Shown one piece after another: positions 34,157 to 45,148 of a stretch of DNA of 64,000 bases. The notes under the pieces are model-generated. The model worked only from the letters and a program-made list of their open reading frames with translations, made no database searches and was not told the origin of the DNA. Each line of letters begins with the position of its first letter. Position 1 is the stretch's first letter. Origin of the DNA: Pseudomonadota bacterium (GTDB taxonomy: Bacteria > Pseudomonadota > Gammaproteobacteria > Steroidobacterales > Steroidobacteraceae); the NCBI GenBank assembly GCA_016720075.1, contig JADJXW010000008.1, positions 39,734-103,733 on the forward strand. Reading direction: 5' to 3'. Position numbers and translations under genes: made by a program.

Positions 34157-35913
34157 ATGGTCTCCGGCGCCGACACTCCCAGCATCGTCAGCCCGTTGCG
34201 CACCACCTGCTGCGTGGCCAGCGCCAGCGCGATGCGCGCGTTGCGAAGCGGGGCGTCGTCGACGATGAACTGCTCGGCGTTGTACCAGGTGTGGAAATTG
34301 TTCGCGAGCTCCTGCAGGTAGTGCACCAGCGCGTGCGGCGCGCGGTTGGCGCCCGCGCGCTCGATCAGCTCCGGATAGCGGCCCAGCGTGGTCAGCAGCG
34401 CCGATTCATGCGAAGCCGACAGCGTGGCGAGGCTCGCCAGGCCCACGGCCTTGTCGAAGGCATGCCCCTTGGCCGCCATCTGCCGCAGCACGCTGGCCAC
34501 GCGCGCATGGGCGTACTGGATGTAGTACACCGGGTTGTCGTTGCTGCGGCTCTTGGCCAGCTCAAGGTCGAAATCCAGCGGCTGGTCGTGGCTGCGCATC
34601 ACGTAGAAGAATCGCGCCGCGTCGTTGCCCACCTCGCCGCGCAGTTGCCGGAGCGTGATGAACTCGCCGGCGCGCGTGGACATGGCCGCCTTCTCGCCGC
34701 CGCGATACAGCGACACGAACTGCACCAGCTGCACTTCCAGCGAATCGGCCGGTTCGCCCATCGCCGCAAGGCCCGCGCGAACGCGCGCGGTGTAGCCGTG
34801 GTGGTCCGAGCCCAGGATGTCGAGCAGGATCTCGAAGCCGCGTTCGCGCTTGTCCAGGTGATAGGCGATGTCCGAGGCGAAGTAGGTCTTCACGCCGTTC
34901 TCGCGCACCACCACGCGGTCCTTCTCGTCGCCGAAGGCGGTGGCGCGGAACCACAGCGCGCCGTCCTTCTCGTAGACATGGTCCTGCTTTCGCAGGCGTT
35001 CGAGCGCGCGGTCGATGGCGCCGTTGGTCGACAGCGACGCTTCGGAATACCAGCGGTCATACACCACGCCGAATTCGCGCAGGTCGTCTTCCATGTCCTT
35101 GATGATGATCTTCAGCGCGAGCTGCGAGATGTCGCGGAAATCCGCATCGCCGATCAGTTCGCGCGCGCGGCCGATCACCGCGTCGATGTAGGTTTCCTTG
35201 TTGCCGCCCTCCGGCTCGTCCGCTGGCAGGTTGCCGAAGATCTGGCCTTCGGGGCGCACCAGCATCTGGCCGGCCTGCTGCAGCAGCTCGGCGGCGATCT
35301 CGCGCACGTAGTCGCCCTTGTAGCCGTTGGCCGGGAAGGCGAACTCCTCGCCACAGGCCTCCAGGTACCGCAGCCACACGCTGACGGCGATGATGTCCAC
35401 CTGCCGCCCGGCATCGTTGATGTAGTACTCGCGGTGCACGGCATAGCCGTTGGCTTCAAGCAGGTTGGCCACGCTCGCCCCGTAGGCGCCGTGCCGGCCA
35501 TGTCCCACGTGCAGCGGGCCGGTGGGATTCGACGACACGAACTCCACCAGCACCTTGCGATTGGCCCCGCTGCCATTGCGGCCGAAGGCATCGCCCAGTT
35601 CATGGATGCGTCGCACGACGCTGGCATGCGCGTCGCGCGCCAGGAAGAAATTGATGAAGCCGGAGCCGGCGATCTCCACTTTCTCGACGGCCGCATCCTG
35701 CTGCAGCGCGCCGACAATGGCCTCGGCCAGTTCGCGCGGAGGCTTGCGCGCGATCTTTGCCAGGCGCATGGCGATGTTGGTGGCGAAGTCGCCATTGGCC
35801 GCATCGCGGGTGCGCTCCACGCCCAGGTTTTCCAGGGATGTGTCCGCGGGCAGCACGGTGCCCGAGAGCCGCGCCAGCGCGGCGTGCAGCAATTGCTCGA
35901 TTTCCTGCTTCAA
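34153..35913 (-). CDS. argS: Arginyl-tRNA synthetase
   Basis: Class I aminoacyl-tRNA synthetase charging tRNA-Arg, 586 residues. The N-terminal Add1 domain is followed by the catalytic core with the HIGH-type motif SSNPTGPLHVGHGRHGAYG. The KMSKS position reads KAAMSTRAGEF, as is usual for ArgRS without a canonical KMSK. The C-terminal DALR anticodon-binding domain ends at MLGVSAPETM. The ATG at 35913 gives MKQEIEQLLHAAL, a normal start. It lies between priA (52 bases upstream) and the SPOR gene (overlap), the usual gammaproteobacterial order. Confidence 0.97.
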   Translation of the reverse strand: MKQEIEQLLHAALARLSGTVLPADTSLENLGVERTRDAANGDFATNIAMRLAKIARKPPRELAEAIVGALQQDAAVEKVEIAGSGFINFFLARDAHASVVRRIHELGDAFGRNGSGANRKVLVEFVSSNPTGPLHVGHGRHGAYGASVANLLEANGYAVHREYYINDAGRQVDIIAVSVWLRYLEACGEEFAFPANGYKGDYVREIAAELLQQAGQMLVRPEGQIFGNLPADEPEGGNKETYIDAVIGRARELIGDADFRDISQLALKIIIKDMEDDLREFGVVYDRWYSEASLSTNGAIDRALERLRKQDHVYEKDGALWFRATAFGDEKDRVVVRENGVKTYFASDIAYHLDKRERGFEILLDILGSDHHGYTARVRAGLAAMGEPADSLEVQLVQFVSLYRGGEKAAMSTRAGEFITLRQLRGEVGNDAARFFYVMRSHDQPLDFDLELAKSRSNDNPVYYIQYAHARVASVLRQMAAKGHAFDKAVGLASLATLSASHESALLTTLGRYPELIERAGANRAPHALVHYLQELANNFHTWYNAEQFIVDDAPLRNARIALALATQQVVRNGLTMLGVSAPETM

Positions 35914-35965
35914 GGTGCTTTTCTGGTGGTCGGGAGGGCTGGCAAGTCTACCTGCGCGGCCCGGC

Positions 35966-38167
35966 TCACAGTACTTCCAGCGGGTCGACGTCCAGCACCC
36001 AGCGCAGCGAGCGCGGCTTCTCCAGTTGTTCCACCGCGGGCACCCACCCGGCCAGGAAGGCCTGCAGGCGGGTCCGCTGGCTGCTTTCCACCATCAGCTG
36101 GGCGTAGTAGCGGTCGGCCCGGCGGACCATGGCCGCGGGCACCGGGCCGAGCAGCGCCACGCCGGCGGCGGGCGTGGCCAGCTGCCGCGCCGCGCGGAGG
36201 AATTTCAGCGCGACCTCGGGCTGAGTGTCGGAGGCGCGCAGCAGCGCCAGGCGCGAAAAGGGCGGCCAGCGGGCCGCCTCGCGTTCCTGCAGCGCGTCGG
36301 CGGCGAAGCCGGCATAGCCGCTGTCCAGCAGCGTCTTCAGCAGCGGGTGGTCGGGATACTGGCTCTGGATCAGCACCTCGCCGGGCCGGTCGGCCCGGCC
36401 GGCCCGGCCGGCCACCTGCACGATGGTCTGCGCCAGGCGTTCGGCGGCGCGAAAATCCGTGCTGAACAGGCTCTGGTCGGCATTGAGCACGCCCACCAGC
36501 GTCACATCGGGAAAGTGGTGGCCCTTGGTGAGCATCTGCGTGCCCACCAGGATCCGCGCGCTGCCGCTGTGCACGCGGTCGATGGCAGCGTGGAGCTGCT
36601 GGGGCGCGCGCAGGCTGTCGCGGTCGAAGCGCTCCACCGCATGGCCGGGAAAGAACTCCGCCAGGGTTTCCTCCACGCGCTCGGTGCCATGGCCCAGCGG
36701 GTGCAGCTCGTAGCCGCAGCGCGGGCAGCGCTCGGGACGAGCCGCCTCGGCGCCGCAGTGGTGGCAGGCCAGCGCGCCACTGGCGCGGGCGCCTCTGGCC
36801 AGGTGCACGGTCAGCCGCGCATCGCAGCTGTTGCAGGGCGCAACCCAGCCGCAGCTCTGGCACAGCAGCGTGGGCGCGTAGCCGCGGCGATTGATGAACA
36901 GCAGCACCTGCGCGCCGGCATCCAGGTGTCGCTGTATGGCATGGCGCAGCGGCGTTGCAATGCCCTTGTTCACCGGATGCGCGCGCATGTCGATCAGCGC
37001 GATGCGCGGCGGCGTGGCGCTGCCGGCGCGCTCGGGCAGCTCGATGTGCGTCAGGCGCCCCAGCGTCACGTTGTGCAGCGATTCAAGCGAAGGCGTGGCC
37101 GAGCCCAGCACCACCGGCACGCCGCGCTGCTGGGCTCGCAGCAGCGCCAGGTCCCGCGCTGAATAGCGAAAGCCCCCTTCCTGCTGCTTGTACGAGGCAT
37201 CGTGTTCCTCGTCGACGATGATCAGCCCCAGGTCCGGAATCGGCGTGAACACCGCCGAGCGCGTGCCCACCACGATGCGCGCGCCACCCGTGGCGGCCAG
37301 GTGCCAGGCGCGGGCGCGGGCGCCATCGGTAAGGCCCGAGTGCAGCGCAGCGATGGGCACCTCGAAGCGCTTTTCGAAGCGTTCGAGCAGCTGCGGCGTG
37401 AGTCCGATCTCCGGGCACATCACCAGCACGGCGCCGCCGCGCGCCAGCACGGCGCCCGCGGCGCGCAGGTATACCTCGGTCTTGCCGCTGCCCGTCACGC
37501 CATCCAGCAGAAAAGCCCCGGCAAGGCCGGGCGCCGTCAGCGTTTCGACCGCCGCCAGTTGCGCGCCGGTCAGCACGGGGCCGGTCTCGACCGGCTGCGT
37601 GCCGCCACTGGCGGCAGCGGTCAGCGACTGCTCATGGAACTCGAGCAGCGATTTGTCGCGCAGCGCGCGGGCAAGCGGGCGCCACCCCGGCACGGCCGCC
37701 TCCAGCGCCGACTCGTCGCACTCGCCGGTCGTGGCGATGTGCCCCAGCAGTTGCTGCTGGCGGTGCGCTCGTTGCAGAGCGCCTTGGGCCAGCGCGGCGC
37801 GTCCCGCATCCGTGATCCGCCAGCTGCGCCGCACCGGCGCCACATCCCGTCCCTGGCGCAGCAGGCGCGGCAGCGCGGTGGCGAAGACCTCGCCGACCGG
37901 ATGGTGGTAGTACTCCGCCGCCCACTGCAGCAGCTTCAGGTCGGCGGCCGAGAACAGCGGCGCGGGATCGAGCACCGCCTCGATGCTGCGCAGCTTCTCC
38001 GCCGGCACATCGCTGTGTGACATATGCGACACCACGATGCCCACCAGGTGCTGGCGCCCGAAGGGCACGCGCACCCGGGCACCGGGAACGGCTCCCGGCA
38101 CGGGGTGATAATCGAAAAGTCGTCGCAGCGGCGTTTCGATCGCGATCTGGCAAACTGGCGTCTTCAA
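35966..38167 (-). CDS. priA: Primosomal replication helicase PriA
   Basis: Superfamily 2 3'-5' helicase of 733 residues that reloads the replisome at collapsed forks. The N-terminal DNA-binding domain begins VCQIAIETPLRRLFDYHPV. The helicase core has Walker A GVTGSGKTEVYL and DEEHDASYKQQEGGFRYSAR. The zinc-binding insertion has eight cysteines (CQSCGW, CNSC, CHHCG, CPRCGYE), and QMLTKGHHFPDVTLVGVLNA and QVAGRAGRADRPGEVLIQSQ are the helicase motifs V and VI. All are intact. It is divergent from the S41 protease gene. Confidence 0.97.
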   Translation of the reverse strand: MKTPVCQIAIETPLRRLFDYHPVPGAVPGARVRVPFGRQHLVGIVVSHMSHSDVPAEKLRSIEAVLDPAPLFSAADLKLLQWAAEYYHHPVGEVFATALPRLLRQGRDVAPVRRSWRITDAGRAALAQGALQRAHRQQQLLGHIATTGECDESALEAAVPGWRPLARALRDKSLLEFHEQSLTAAASGGTQPVETGPVLTGAQLAAVETLTAPGLAGAFLLDGVTGSGKTEVYLRAAGAVLARGGAVLVMCPEIGLTPQLLERFEKRFEVPIAALHSGLTDGARARAWHLAATGGARIVVGTRSAVFTPIPDLGLIIVDEEHDASYKQQEGGFRYSARDLALLRAQQRGVPVVLGSATPSLESLHNVTLGRLTHIELPERAGSATPPRIALIDMRAHPVNKGIATPLRHAIQRHLDAGAQVLLFINRRGYAPTLLCQSCGWVAPCNSCDARLTVHLARGARASGALACHHCGAEAARPERCPRCGYELHPLGHGTERVEETLAEFFPGHAVERFDRDSLRAPQQLHAAIDRVHSGSARILVGTQMLTKGHHFPDVTLVGVLNADQSLFSTDFRAAERLAQTIVQVAGRAGRADRPGEVLIQSQYPDHPLLKTLLDSGYAGFAADALQEREAARWPPFSRLALLRASDTQPEVALKFLRAARQLATPAAGVALLGPVPAAMVRRADRYYAQLMVESSQRTRLQAFLAGWVPAVEQLEKPRSLRWVLDVDPLEVL

Positions 38168-38222
38168 CTCGCCAAGCTTGAAGGTTCGGGGCGCCGGCGG
38201 CCAGTTCGATTCAGGAGTCAGG

Positions 38223-39812
38223 ATGATTCACTTGCGCACAATGCTGCTCGTCGGGACCGGTCTGGTGCTTGGAAGCTGTGGCGGCGGCGGAGGCGGGGGC
38301 ACCACCACTCCCCCGACGACCACCCCACCCACCACCAATCCGCCGGCCATCGCCTACACGGTTGGCGTCTACCCGGCCTCCAGCACCTTCGCCTCGCAAT
38401 GCGCCGTGCCGCGCACCGGAGTGAATCCGGATACCGGCCGCGCATACACCGATGTGGCGGGCAGCCTGCTCGCGGAAAAGCATTTCCTGCGCTCGTGGAC
38501 CAACGAGTTGTACCTGTGGTTCAACGAGGTCTCCGACCGCGACCCCTCGTCGGTAGCCGACGTGAAGGGCTATTTCGACCTGCTGAAAACCACCGCGCTC
38601 ACTCCCACTGGCAGGGCCAAGGACCAGTTCCACTTCACCTACGACACCGCGGCCTACTACCAGCTCTCGCAGTCGGGCACTTCGCTGGGCTATGGCATTT
38701 CGTGGGACCTCGTGCAGGGCACGCCGCCGCGCCGCATCGTCGCGCAGTTCGTGCAGGCTGGCACCCAGGCCGCAACGCTGGGCATCGGTCGCGGCGCGGA
38801 GCTGGTTTCCATCGATGGCGTGGACGTGGTGAACAACAACACCCAGGCCGGCGTCGACACCATCAACGCGGCGCTGTTCTCGCCGGCCAGCGGTTCCAGC
38901 CACCAGCTGGGCATCCGCGACCGCGCCGGCACCACGCGCACGCTCACGCTCAATGCCACGGCTGTTTCGTTCAGCGCCGTGCCGCTGGCCAGCGTCATTC
39001 CCACCGCCGGCGGCAACCTGGGCTACCTGCTGTTCAACGACCACACCGTGGCGGCCGAGCAGCAGCTGATCACCGCGGTCAACCAGCTCAAGGCCGGCAA
39101 CATCCAGGACCTGGTGCTCGACCTGCGCTACAACGGCGGCGGATACCTGGCCATCGCCAGCGAGCTGGCCTACATGATCGCTGGCTCCGCCCGCACCAAT
39201 GGCAGGGTCTTCGAACGCACGCAGTTCAACAGCAAGCACCCCACCACCAATCCGGTGACCGGCAACGCGCTCGATCCGCTGCCGTTCGCGTCGACCACGG
39301 TGTTCGCCAGCACCACCAGTTCGCTGCCGACGCTCGACCTGGGCCGCGTGTACGTGCTCACGTCGGATGACACCTGCTCGGCCAGCGAATCGATCATCAA
39401 TGCCCTCAGGGGCATCGGCGTCTCGGTGTACCAGATCGGCGGCACCACCTGCGGCAAGCCCTACGGGTTCTATCCCCAGGACAACTGCGGCACCACGTAC
39501 TTTTCGATCCAGTTCCGCGGCGTGAACGCACTGGGCTTTGGCGACTACGCCGATGGGTTCTCTGCCACGCGCGCCGCTGCCGATGCGCAGGCCAACCTGC
39601 CTGGTTGCGCCGCCAGCGAGGACTACGCGCACGACCTGGGCGATACGCTCGAGGAGAAGCTGCGCGTGGCGATGGCCTACCGCCAGAGCGGCAACACGCT
39701 GTGCACAGGCACGGCCCCGCTGCTGCAGGCCGACGGGCCCGCCATCGCCGGGGGCATCGAGCTTCGTGCGCCAGAGGAACCCTGGCGCACCAACCGGATC
39801 CTCAGGCCCTAG
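38223..39812 (+). CDS. S41-family C-terminal-processing-like protease, lipoprotein
   Basis: Lipoprotein protease of 529 residues. I chose the ATG at 38223 because AGGAG stands before it and a signal peptide with lipobox (LVLGSC) then follows; an in-frame GTG at 38178 adds 15 residues. After a Gly- and Thr/Pro-rich linker there is an N-terminal domain, a PDZ-like region (about 190-260) and the S41 catalytic domain with DLRYNGGGYLAIASELAYMI and TSDDTCSASESIINAL, where the serine after CSA is the probable nucleophile. Several cysteines suggest disulfides. It acts outside the cytoplasm; the substrate is unknown. Confidence 0.9.
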   Translation: MIHLRTMLLVGTGLVLGSCGGGGGGGTTTPPTTTPPTTNPPAIAYTVGVYPASSTFASQCAVPRTGVNPDTGRAYTDVAGSLLAEKHFLRSWTNELYLWFNEVSDRDPSSVADVKGYFDLLKTTALTPTGRAKDQFHFTYDTAAYYQLSQSGTSLGYGISWDLVQGTPPRRIVAQFVQAGTQAATLGIGRGAELVSIDGVDVVNNNTQAGVDTINAALFSPASGSSHQLGIRDRAGTTRTLTLNATAVSFSAVPLASVIPTAGGNLGYLLFNDHTVAAEQQLITAVNQLKAGNIQDLVLDLRYNGGGYLAIASELAYMIAGSARTNGRVFERTQFNSKHPTTNPVTGNALDPLPFASTTVFASTTSSLPTLDLGRVYVLTSDDTCSASESIINALRGIGVSVYQIGGTTCGKPYGFYPQDNCGTTYFSIQFRGVNALGFGDYADGFSATRAAADAQANLPGCAASEDYAHDLGDTLEEKLRVAMAYRQSGNTLCTGTAPLLQADGPAIAGGIELRAPEEPWRTNRILRP

Positions 39813-40822
39813 ACCAGCGCCACGCCCACCTTGCCGAAATGCCTGCCGGCCTCGAAATGCCGGTAGGCCTCGGGCGCTTCTCCGAAGGCGAACACCTTGT
39901 CGACCACGGGCGCGATCTTCGAGCCCGAAACGAAGCGCGCCAGGTCCTCGTGCATCTGCCGGCTGCCCACGTAGACACCCTGCACGCGCGTCGCGCCCAC
40001 GATCAGCGAGCGCGGGTTGATGGCGCCGCCGAAGCCGCTGACGCCGCCAATGATCACCACCGTGCCCTGCATGCGCACCGAGGCCAGTGACTGCTGCGCG
40101 GTCTTCTCGCCGCCGACCTCCAGCACCACGTCCACGCCTTCGCCACCGGTGAGCTTGCGCACCTCGCCGGACCACTCGGGATTCTTCGTGTAGTTGATCA
40201 GCGCGTCGGCGCCCAGCGATCGGGCGCGCTCCAGCTTGGCATCGGATGAAGAGGTGATGATGGCCCGCACGCCGGCGGCGCGCGCCAGCTGCAGCGCCCA
40301 GATGGAAACGCCGCCCGTGCCCAGCAGCAGCACCGTCTGGCCGGGCTTGAGCCCGCCGGTCTCGAAAAGCGCATTCCAGGCCGTGACGCCGGCGCAGGTG
40401 AGCGAGGCGGCCTGCGCGTAGTCGAGGTGCGCGGGGGTTGCCACCAGCGAGCGCTCATCCAGCACCACTTCCTCGGCCAGCGTGCCCGCGCCACCTGCAC
40501 CCAGCGCCGTGGCGATGCGGGGCAGGCTCATGCGGCCTTCGATCCAGTCCGGGAAGAAGCAGGTGGTGACGCGGTCACCCACCTTGAAGCGCGTGACGGC
40601 GGCGCCAGTCTCTATGACATCGCCGGCGCCATCCGAGCCCGGCACCAGCGGGCCGGTGCCGCTGACCGGGTACCAGCCCTTGAGCACCATCAGGTCGCGG
40701 TAGTTGAGCGTGGCGGCGCGCAGGCGAACGCGCACCGAGGTGGGGCCCAGCGCGGCGGGGGGCTCGGTCTGGGTTTTCAGGCCTTCGATGCCGCTGCCAG
40801 CAGCCACGCGCCAGGTTTTCAT
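39809..40822 (-). CDS. Zinc-free MDR-family NAD(P)H oxidoreductase
   Basis: Medium-chain dehydrogenase/reductase of 337 residues, closest in look to the quinone-oxidoreductase/alcohol-dehydrogenase-like branch. The N-terminal GroES-like fold has NYRDLMVLKGWYP and LVPGSDGAGDV, and the Rossmann fold carries LLLGTGGVSIWALQLARAAG. The cysteines that bind structural and catalytic zinc in true alcohol dehydrogenases are missing. GGAG sits eight bases before the ATG. It is convergent with the S41 protease (four-base stop overlap) and divergent from the HNH gene. The substrate is not predictable. Confidence 0.9.
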   Translation of the reverse strand: MKTWRVAAGSGIEGLKTQTEPPAALGPTSVRVRLRAATLNYRDLMVLKGWYPVSGTGPLVPGSDGAGDVIETGAAVTRFKVGDRVTTCFFPDWIEGRMSLPRIATALGAGGAGTLAEEVVLDERSLVATPAHLDYAQAASLTCAGVTAWNALFETGGLKPGQTVLLLGTGGVSIWALQLARAAGVRAIITSSSDAKLERARSLGADALINYTKNPEWSGEVRKLTGGEGVDVVLEVGGEKTAQQSLASVRMQGTVVIIGGVSGFGGAINPRSLIVGATRVQGVYVGSRQMHEDLARFVSGSKIAPVVDKVFAFGEAPEAYRHFEAGRHFGKVGVALV

Positions 40823-40891
40823 CGTGCAACTCCGTTTTCGGGAAGGGGCGGGTCGGCCGGATGGCCCCGCCGCGTTGTTTGTAATGCGGCC

Positions 40892-40902
40892 CTATCATAA
40901 TC
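40892..40902. promoter_or_regulatory. AT-rich divergent promoter core between MDR and HNH genes
   Basis: CTATCATAATC stands out as an AT-rich island in the 80-base divergent region. On the minus strand it gives TATGAT (five of six to TATAAT) for the oxidoreductase gene; on the plus strand CATAAT could serve the HNH gene. The -35 elements are weak. Confidence 0.35.
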
Positions 40903-41592
40903 TTGGGCGAAGTGAACCGGAACGAACCTCATCGATCGACGGCCCGCGAAGCCGCCGATTTCGACCTGAAGATCGTCAGCAATCGCGCCGACCACGGGCT
41001 GGGCCAGCCGGTGCTGCGCGCCGATGTGGCCGGCATGCCGCTGGAGTGGGTCGATTACAAGGAAGCCGCGCGCCTGTACCACCAGGGACAGGTGGCCTAT
41101 GCCTGCGGCTCCACGCTGTACCGGCTGCATGGCGGCACGAATGCGATGTCGGGCCGTCGCACCGTGCTCGAGGTCAGCTCGATCATCGCCACCATCGGGC
41201 ACACCGCCAACCCGGGCAACACGCGCCACGACTACGTTCCGCCGCTGAACAACCAGACGCTGTTCCGCCGCGACGGCTACATCTGCATGTACTGCGCGCA
41301 GCGCTTTGCCACCGCTGATCTGTCGCGCGACCACATCCGGCCCTTCAGCCAGGGCGGCAAGGACACCTGGAACAACGTGGTCACCGCCTGCCGCCGGTGC
41401 AACAACGCCAAGGCCTCGCGCACGCCGGAGCAGGCGCACATGCAGCTGGTGGCCGTGCCGTTCACGCCCACGTACGCCGAATACATTTTCCTGAAAGGCC
41501 GCCGCGTGCTGGCCGACCAGATGCAGTACCTGCTGGCCCATTTTCCGCGCAGCAGCCCGCTGCACGCGCGCATCCAGGGCTGGCTGAACTAG
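40903..41592 (+). CDS. HNH endonuclease family protein
   Basis: A 229-residue protein with a C-terminal HNH nuclease domain of the McrA/COG1403 type: RRDGYICMYCAQRF, then SRDHIRPFSQGGKDTWNNVV and TACRRCNNAKASRTP. The two CxxC pairs bind structural zinc and the His/Asn residues form the metal-dependent nuclease site. The N-terminal 110 residues have no recognised domain. Such chromosomal HNH proteins are widespread and not linked to a restriction system here. The start is uncertain: TTG at 40903 or GTG at 40912, both within 15 bases of a possible -10, so a leaderless message is possible. Confidence 0.85.
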   Translation: MGEVNRNEPHRSTAREAADFDLKIVSNRADHGLGQPVLRADVAGMPLEWVDYKEAARLYHQGQVAYACGSTLYRLHGGTNAMSGRRTVLEVSSIIATIGHTANPGNTRHDYVPPLNNQTLFRRDGYICMYCAQRFATADLSRDHIRPFSQGGKDTWNNVVTACRRCNNAKASRTPEQAHMQLVAVPFTPTYAEYIFLKGRRVLADQMQYLLAHFPRSSPLHARIQGWLN

Positions 41593-41613
41593 CAAACCGG
41601 CCTCGGGGGCCTC

Positions 41614-42497
41614 CTGATCTATCTCATCGATGCTTCCGTGTACGTGTTCCGCGCGTACTACTCGCTGCCGCCGGACATGGTCGACCGCGATGGCAATCCG
41701 GTGCACGCGCTGTATGGCTTCGCGCGCTTCCTGGGTGACCTGATCGAGCGCGAGAAGCCGCGCTACATCGCGGTGGCCTTCGACGCCAGCCTGTCCACCT
41801 CGTTCCGCAACCGGATCTACCCGGCTTACAAGGCCAACCGCGAACCCGCGCCGCCGGACCTGATGTGCTGCAGTTCGAGCGCTGCCGTCAGTACTGCGAA
41901 CGGCTTGGCATCGCCTGGTTCGACAGCCCGGAGTTCGAGGCCGACGATCTCATCGGCACGCTGGCCGCGCGCATGCGCGCCGAAGGCCTGCGCTCCACGA
42001 TCGTCTCGCGCGACAAGGACCTGGCGCAGCTGATCACGCCGGGCGATGTGTACTGGGATTACAGCGGCAACGCGCGCTACCACCATGGCGAGATCGAAGG
42101 GCGCTTCGGCGTTGCGCCCGATCGCTACGCCGATTACCTCGCGCTTACCGGCGATGCGGTCGACAACATCGCCGGCGTGCCGGGAGTGGGCCCGAAGACC
42201 GCCACCGTGCTGATGCGCGCGTTCGCTACGCTGGAGGAGCTCTATGAGCGGCTCGACGTGGTGCACGACCTGCCGCTGCGCGGCGCGGCCGCCGTGGTGG
42301 CGCGCCTTGCGCAGCACCGCGAGGCCGCCTTCCTCGCACGCCAGCTAACGCGCATCCGATGTGACGTAATGTTGCCCGTGACGCGCCACCAGTTGCAGCG
42401 CCGGCCGCCTGACCTGCCGGCCATCGACGATTTCTGCGGCAGCAACGGGTTCGGTTCGCTCATCCGGAACCAGGCCGCACGCCTGCCGCAGGCTTGA
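41614..42497 (+). pseudogene. 5'-3' exonuclease, Xni/Pol I N-terminal type (frame broken, no clear start)
   Basis: Encodes a flap-type 5'-3' exonuclease resembling the N-terminal domain of Pol I. The first part (LIDASVYVFRAYYSLPPDMV, VAFDASLSTSFRN, YPAYKANREPAPPDL) lies in one frame to about 41860. The rest (FERCRQYCERLGI, EADDLIGTLAARM, TIVSRDKDLAQLI, DAVDNIAGVPGVGPKTA) lies in the next. One base missing between 41857 and 41868 explains this. No ATG, GTG or TTG opens the first frame after the stop at 41590; CTG at 41614 is the only near-start, so a second error at the 5' end is likely. Metal-binding aspartates and the helix-three-turn-helix look intact. Confidence 0.85.
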
Positions 42498-42517
42498 CGG
42501 CTTATGATGGCCTGATC

Positions 42518-44477
<1,960 letters not shown>

Positions 44478-44494
44478 CCGCGCCGCGCCCGGGT

Positions 44495-45145
44495 TCAGGG
44501 CATCACGAGCAACGCCAGCTCGCTGTTTCCCTGCAGCAGCGACTGCGGGTCGTTGCCGACCAGATGCGCGAAGTCGGCATCGGGCTGCCGGAACAGCAGC
44601 GCCGGATCTGCCAGCTGCCGACGCGCATGGCAGGCCACCGGTGTCGACGGCACGCGGATGCCTTCCAGCGGCGAGTCGGCGGCCACCGTGGCATGGCCCA
44701 GCGCTTCCCAGAACGCAGTTGCCGCCTCGAGGTTGCGGCAGGGCAGGCTGATGGCATCGAAGCGACCGAGCCGCGTGCGATCAGGCAGGTCGGCCAGCGG
44801 CGAATAGGTGCGCGCCTCGAGCACCCGCAGCAGCATTCCGCCCGGTTCGCGCAGCGCCAGTTCATTGAACACATCGCTGCCCAGTCGCGCATGTTCCACA
44901 CGCACTCCGCGCGCCGTCAGCTCGCGGTGCAGCCCGGCCACATCGGGCCGCACGAAGATCAGCGACAGTGGTTCATCGCCACGCGCATGCAGCCCGATGG
45001 CGATCCCCTCGCAGGCCACCACACCGTAGGGGTGAGGCCAGATATCACCGGTGGGCGCGGGCTCGAAGCCCAGCCCCTGCAGCTGCTGCCAGGCATCGCC
45101 GGTGTCGTCGGTGACCAGCGCGACCTCCAGGAACTGTCCCAGCAT
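44495..45145 (-). CDS. VOC (glyoxalase/dioxygenase-fold) protein
   Basis: A 216-residue protein with two vicinal-oxygen-chelate halves: MLGQFLEVALVTDDTGDAWQ at the start, and the second half opening GRFDAISLPCRNLEAATAFW at about residue 127. The metal-ligand pattern is not clear enough to name a reaction. It is immediately downstream of hemH (three bases) and is probably part of the thiolase-DLH-hemH-VOC operon. It is convergent with acs. Confidence 0.82.
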   Translation of the reverse strand: MLGQFLEVALVTDDTGDAWQQLQGLGFEPAPTGDIWPHPYGVVACEGIAIGLHARGDEPLSLIFVRPDVAGLHRELTARGVRVEHARLGSDVFNELALREPGGMLLRVLEARTYSPLADLPDRTRLGRFDAISLPCRNLEAATAFWEALGHATVAADSPLEGIRVPSTPVACHARRQLADPALLFRQPDADFAHLVGNDPQSLLQGNSELALLVMP

Positions 45146-45148
45146 GAT

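Noticed and set aside
40903..41592. HNH gene as part of a restriction or anti-phage system
   Set aside because: No methyltransferase, specificity subunit, helicase or other defence partner is adjacent; COG1403-type HNH proteins are common housekeeping or orphan genes.
41600..42500. Genuine pseudogene formation of the exonuclease and acs
   Set aside because: Both keep all catalytic motifs on both sides of a single small indel, and other conserved genes in the window show the same kind of damage. Error is simpler, although I cannot prove it without reads.
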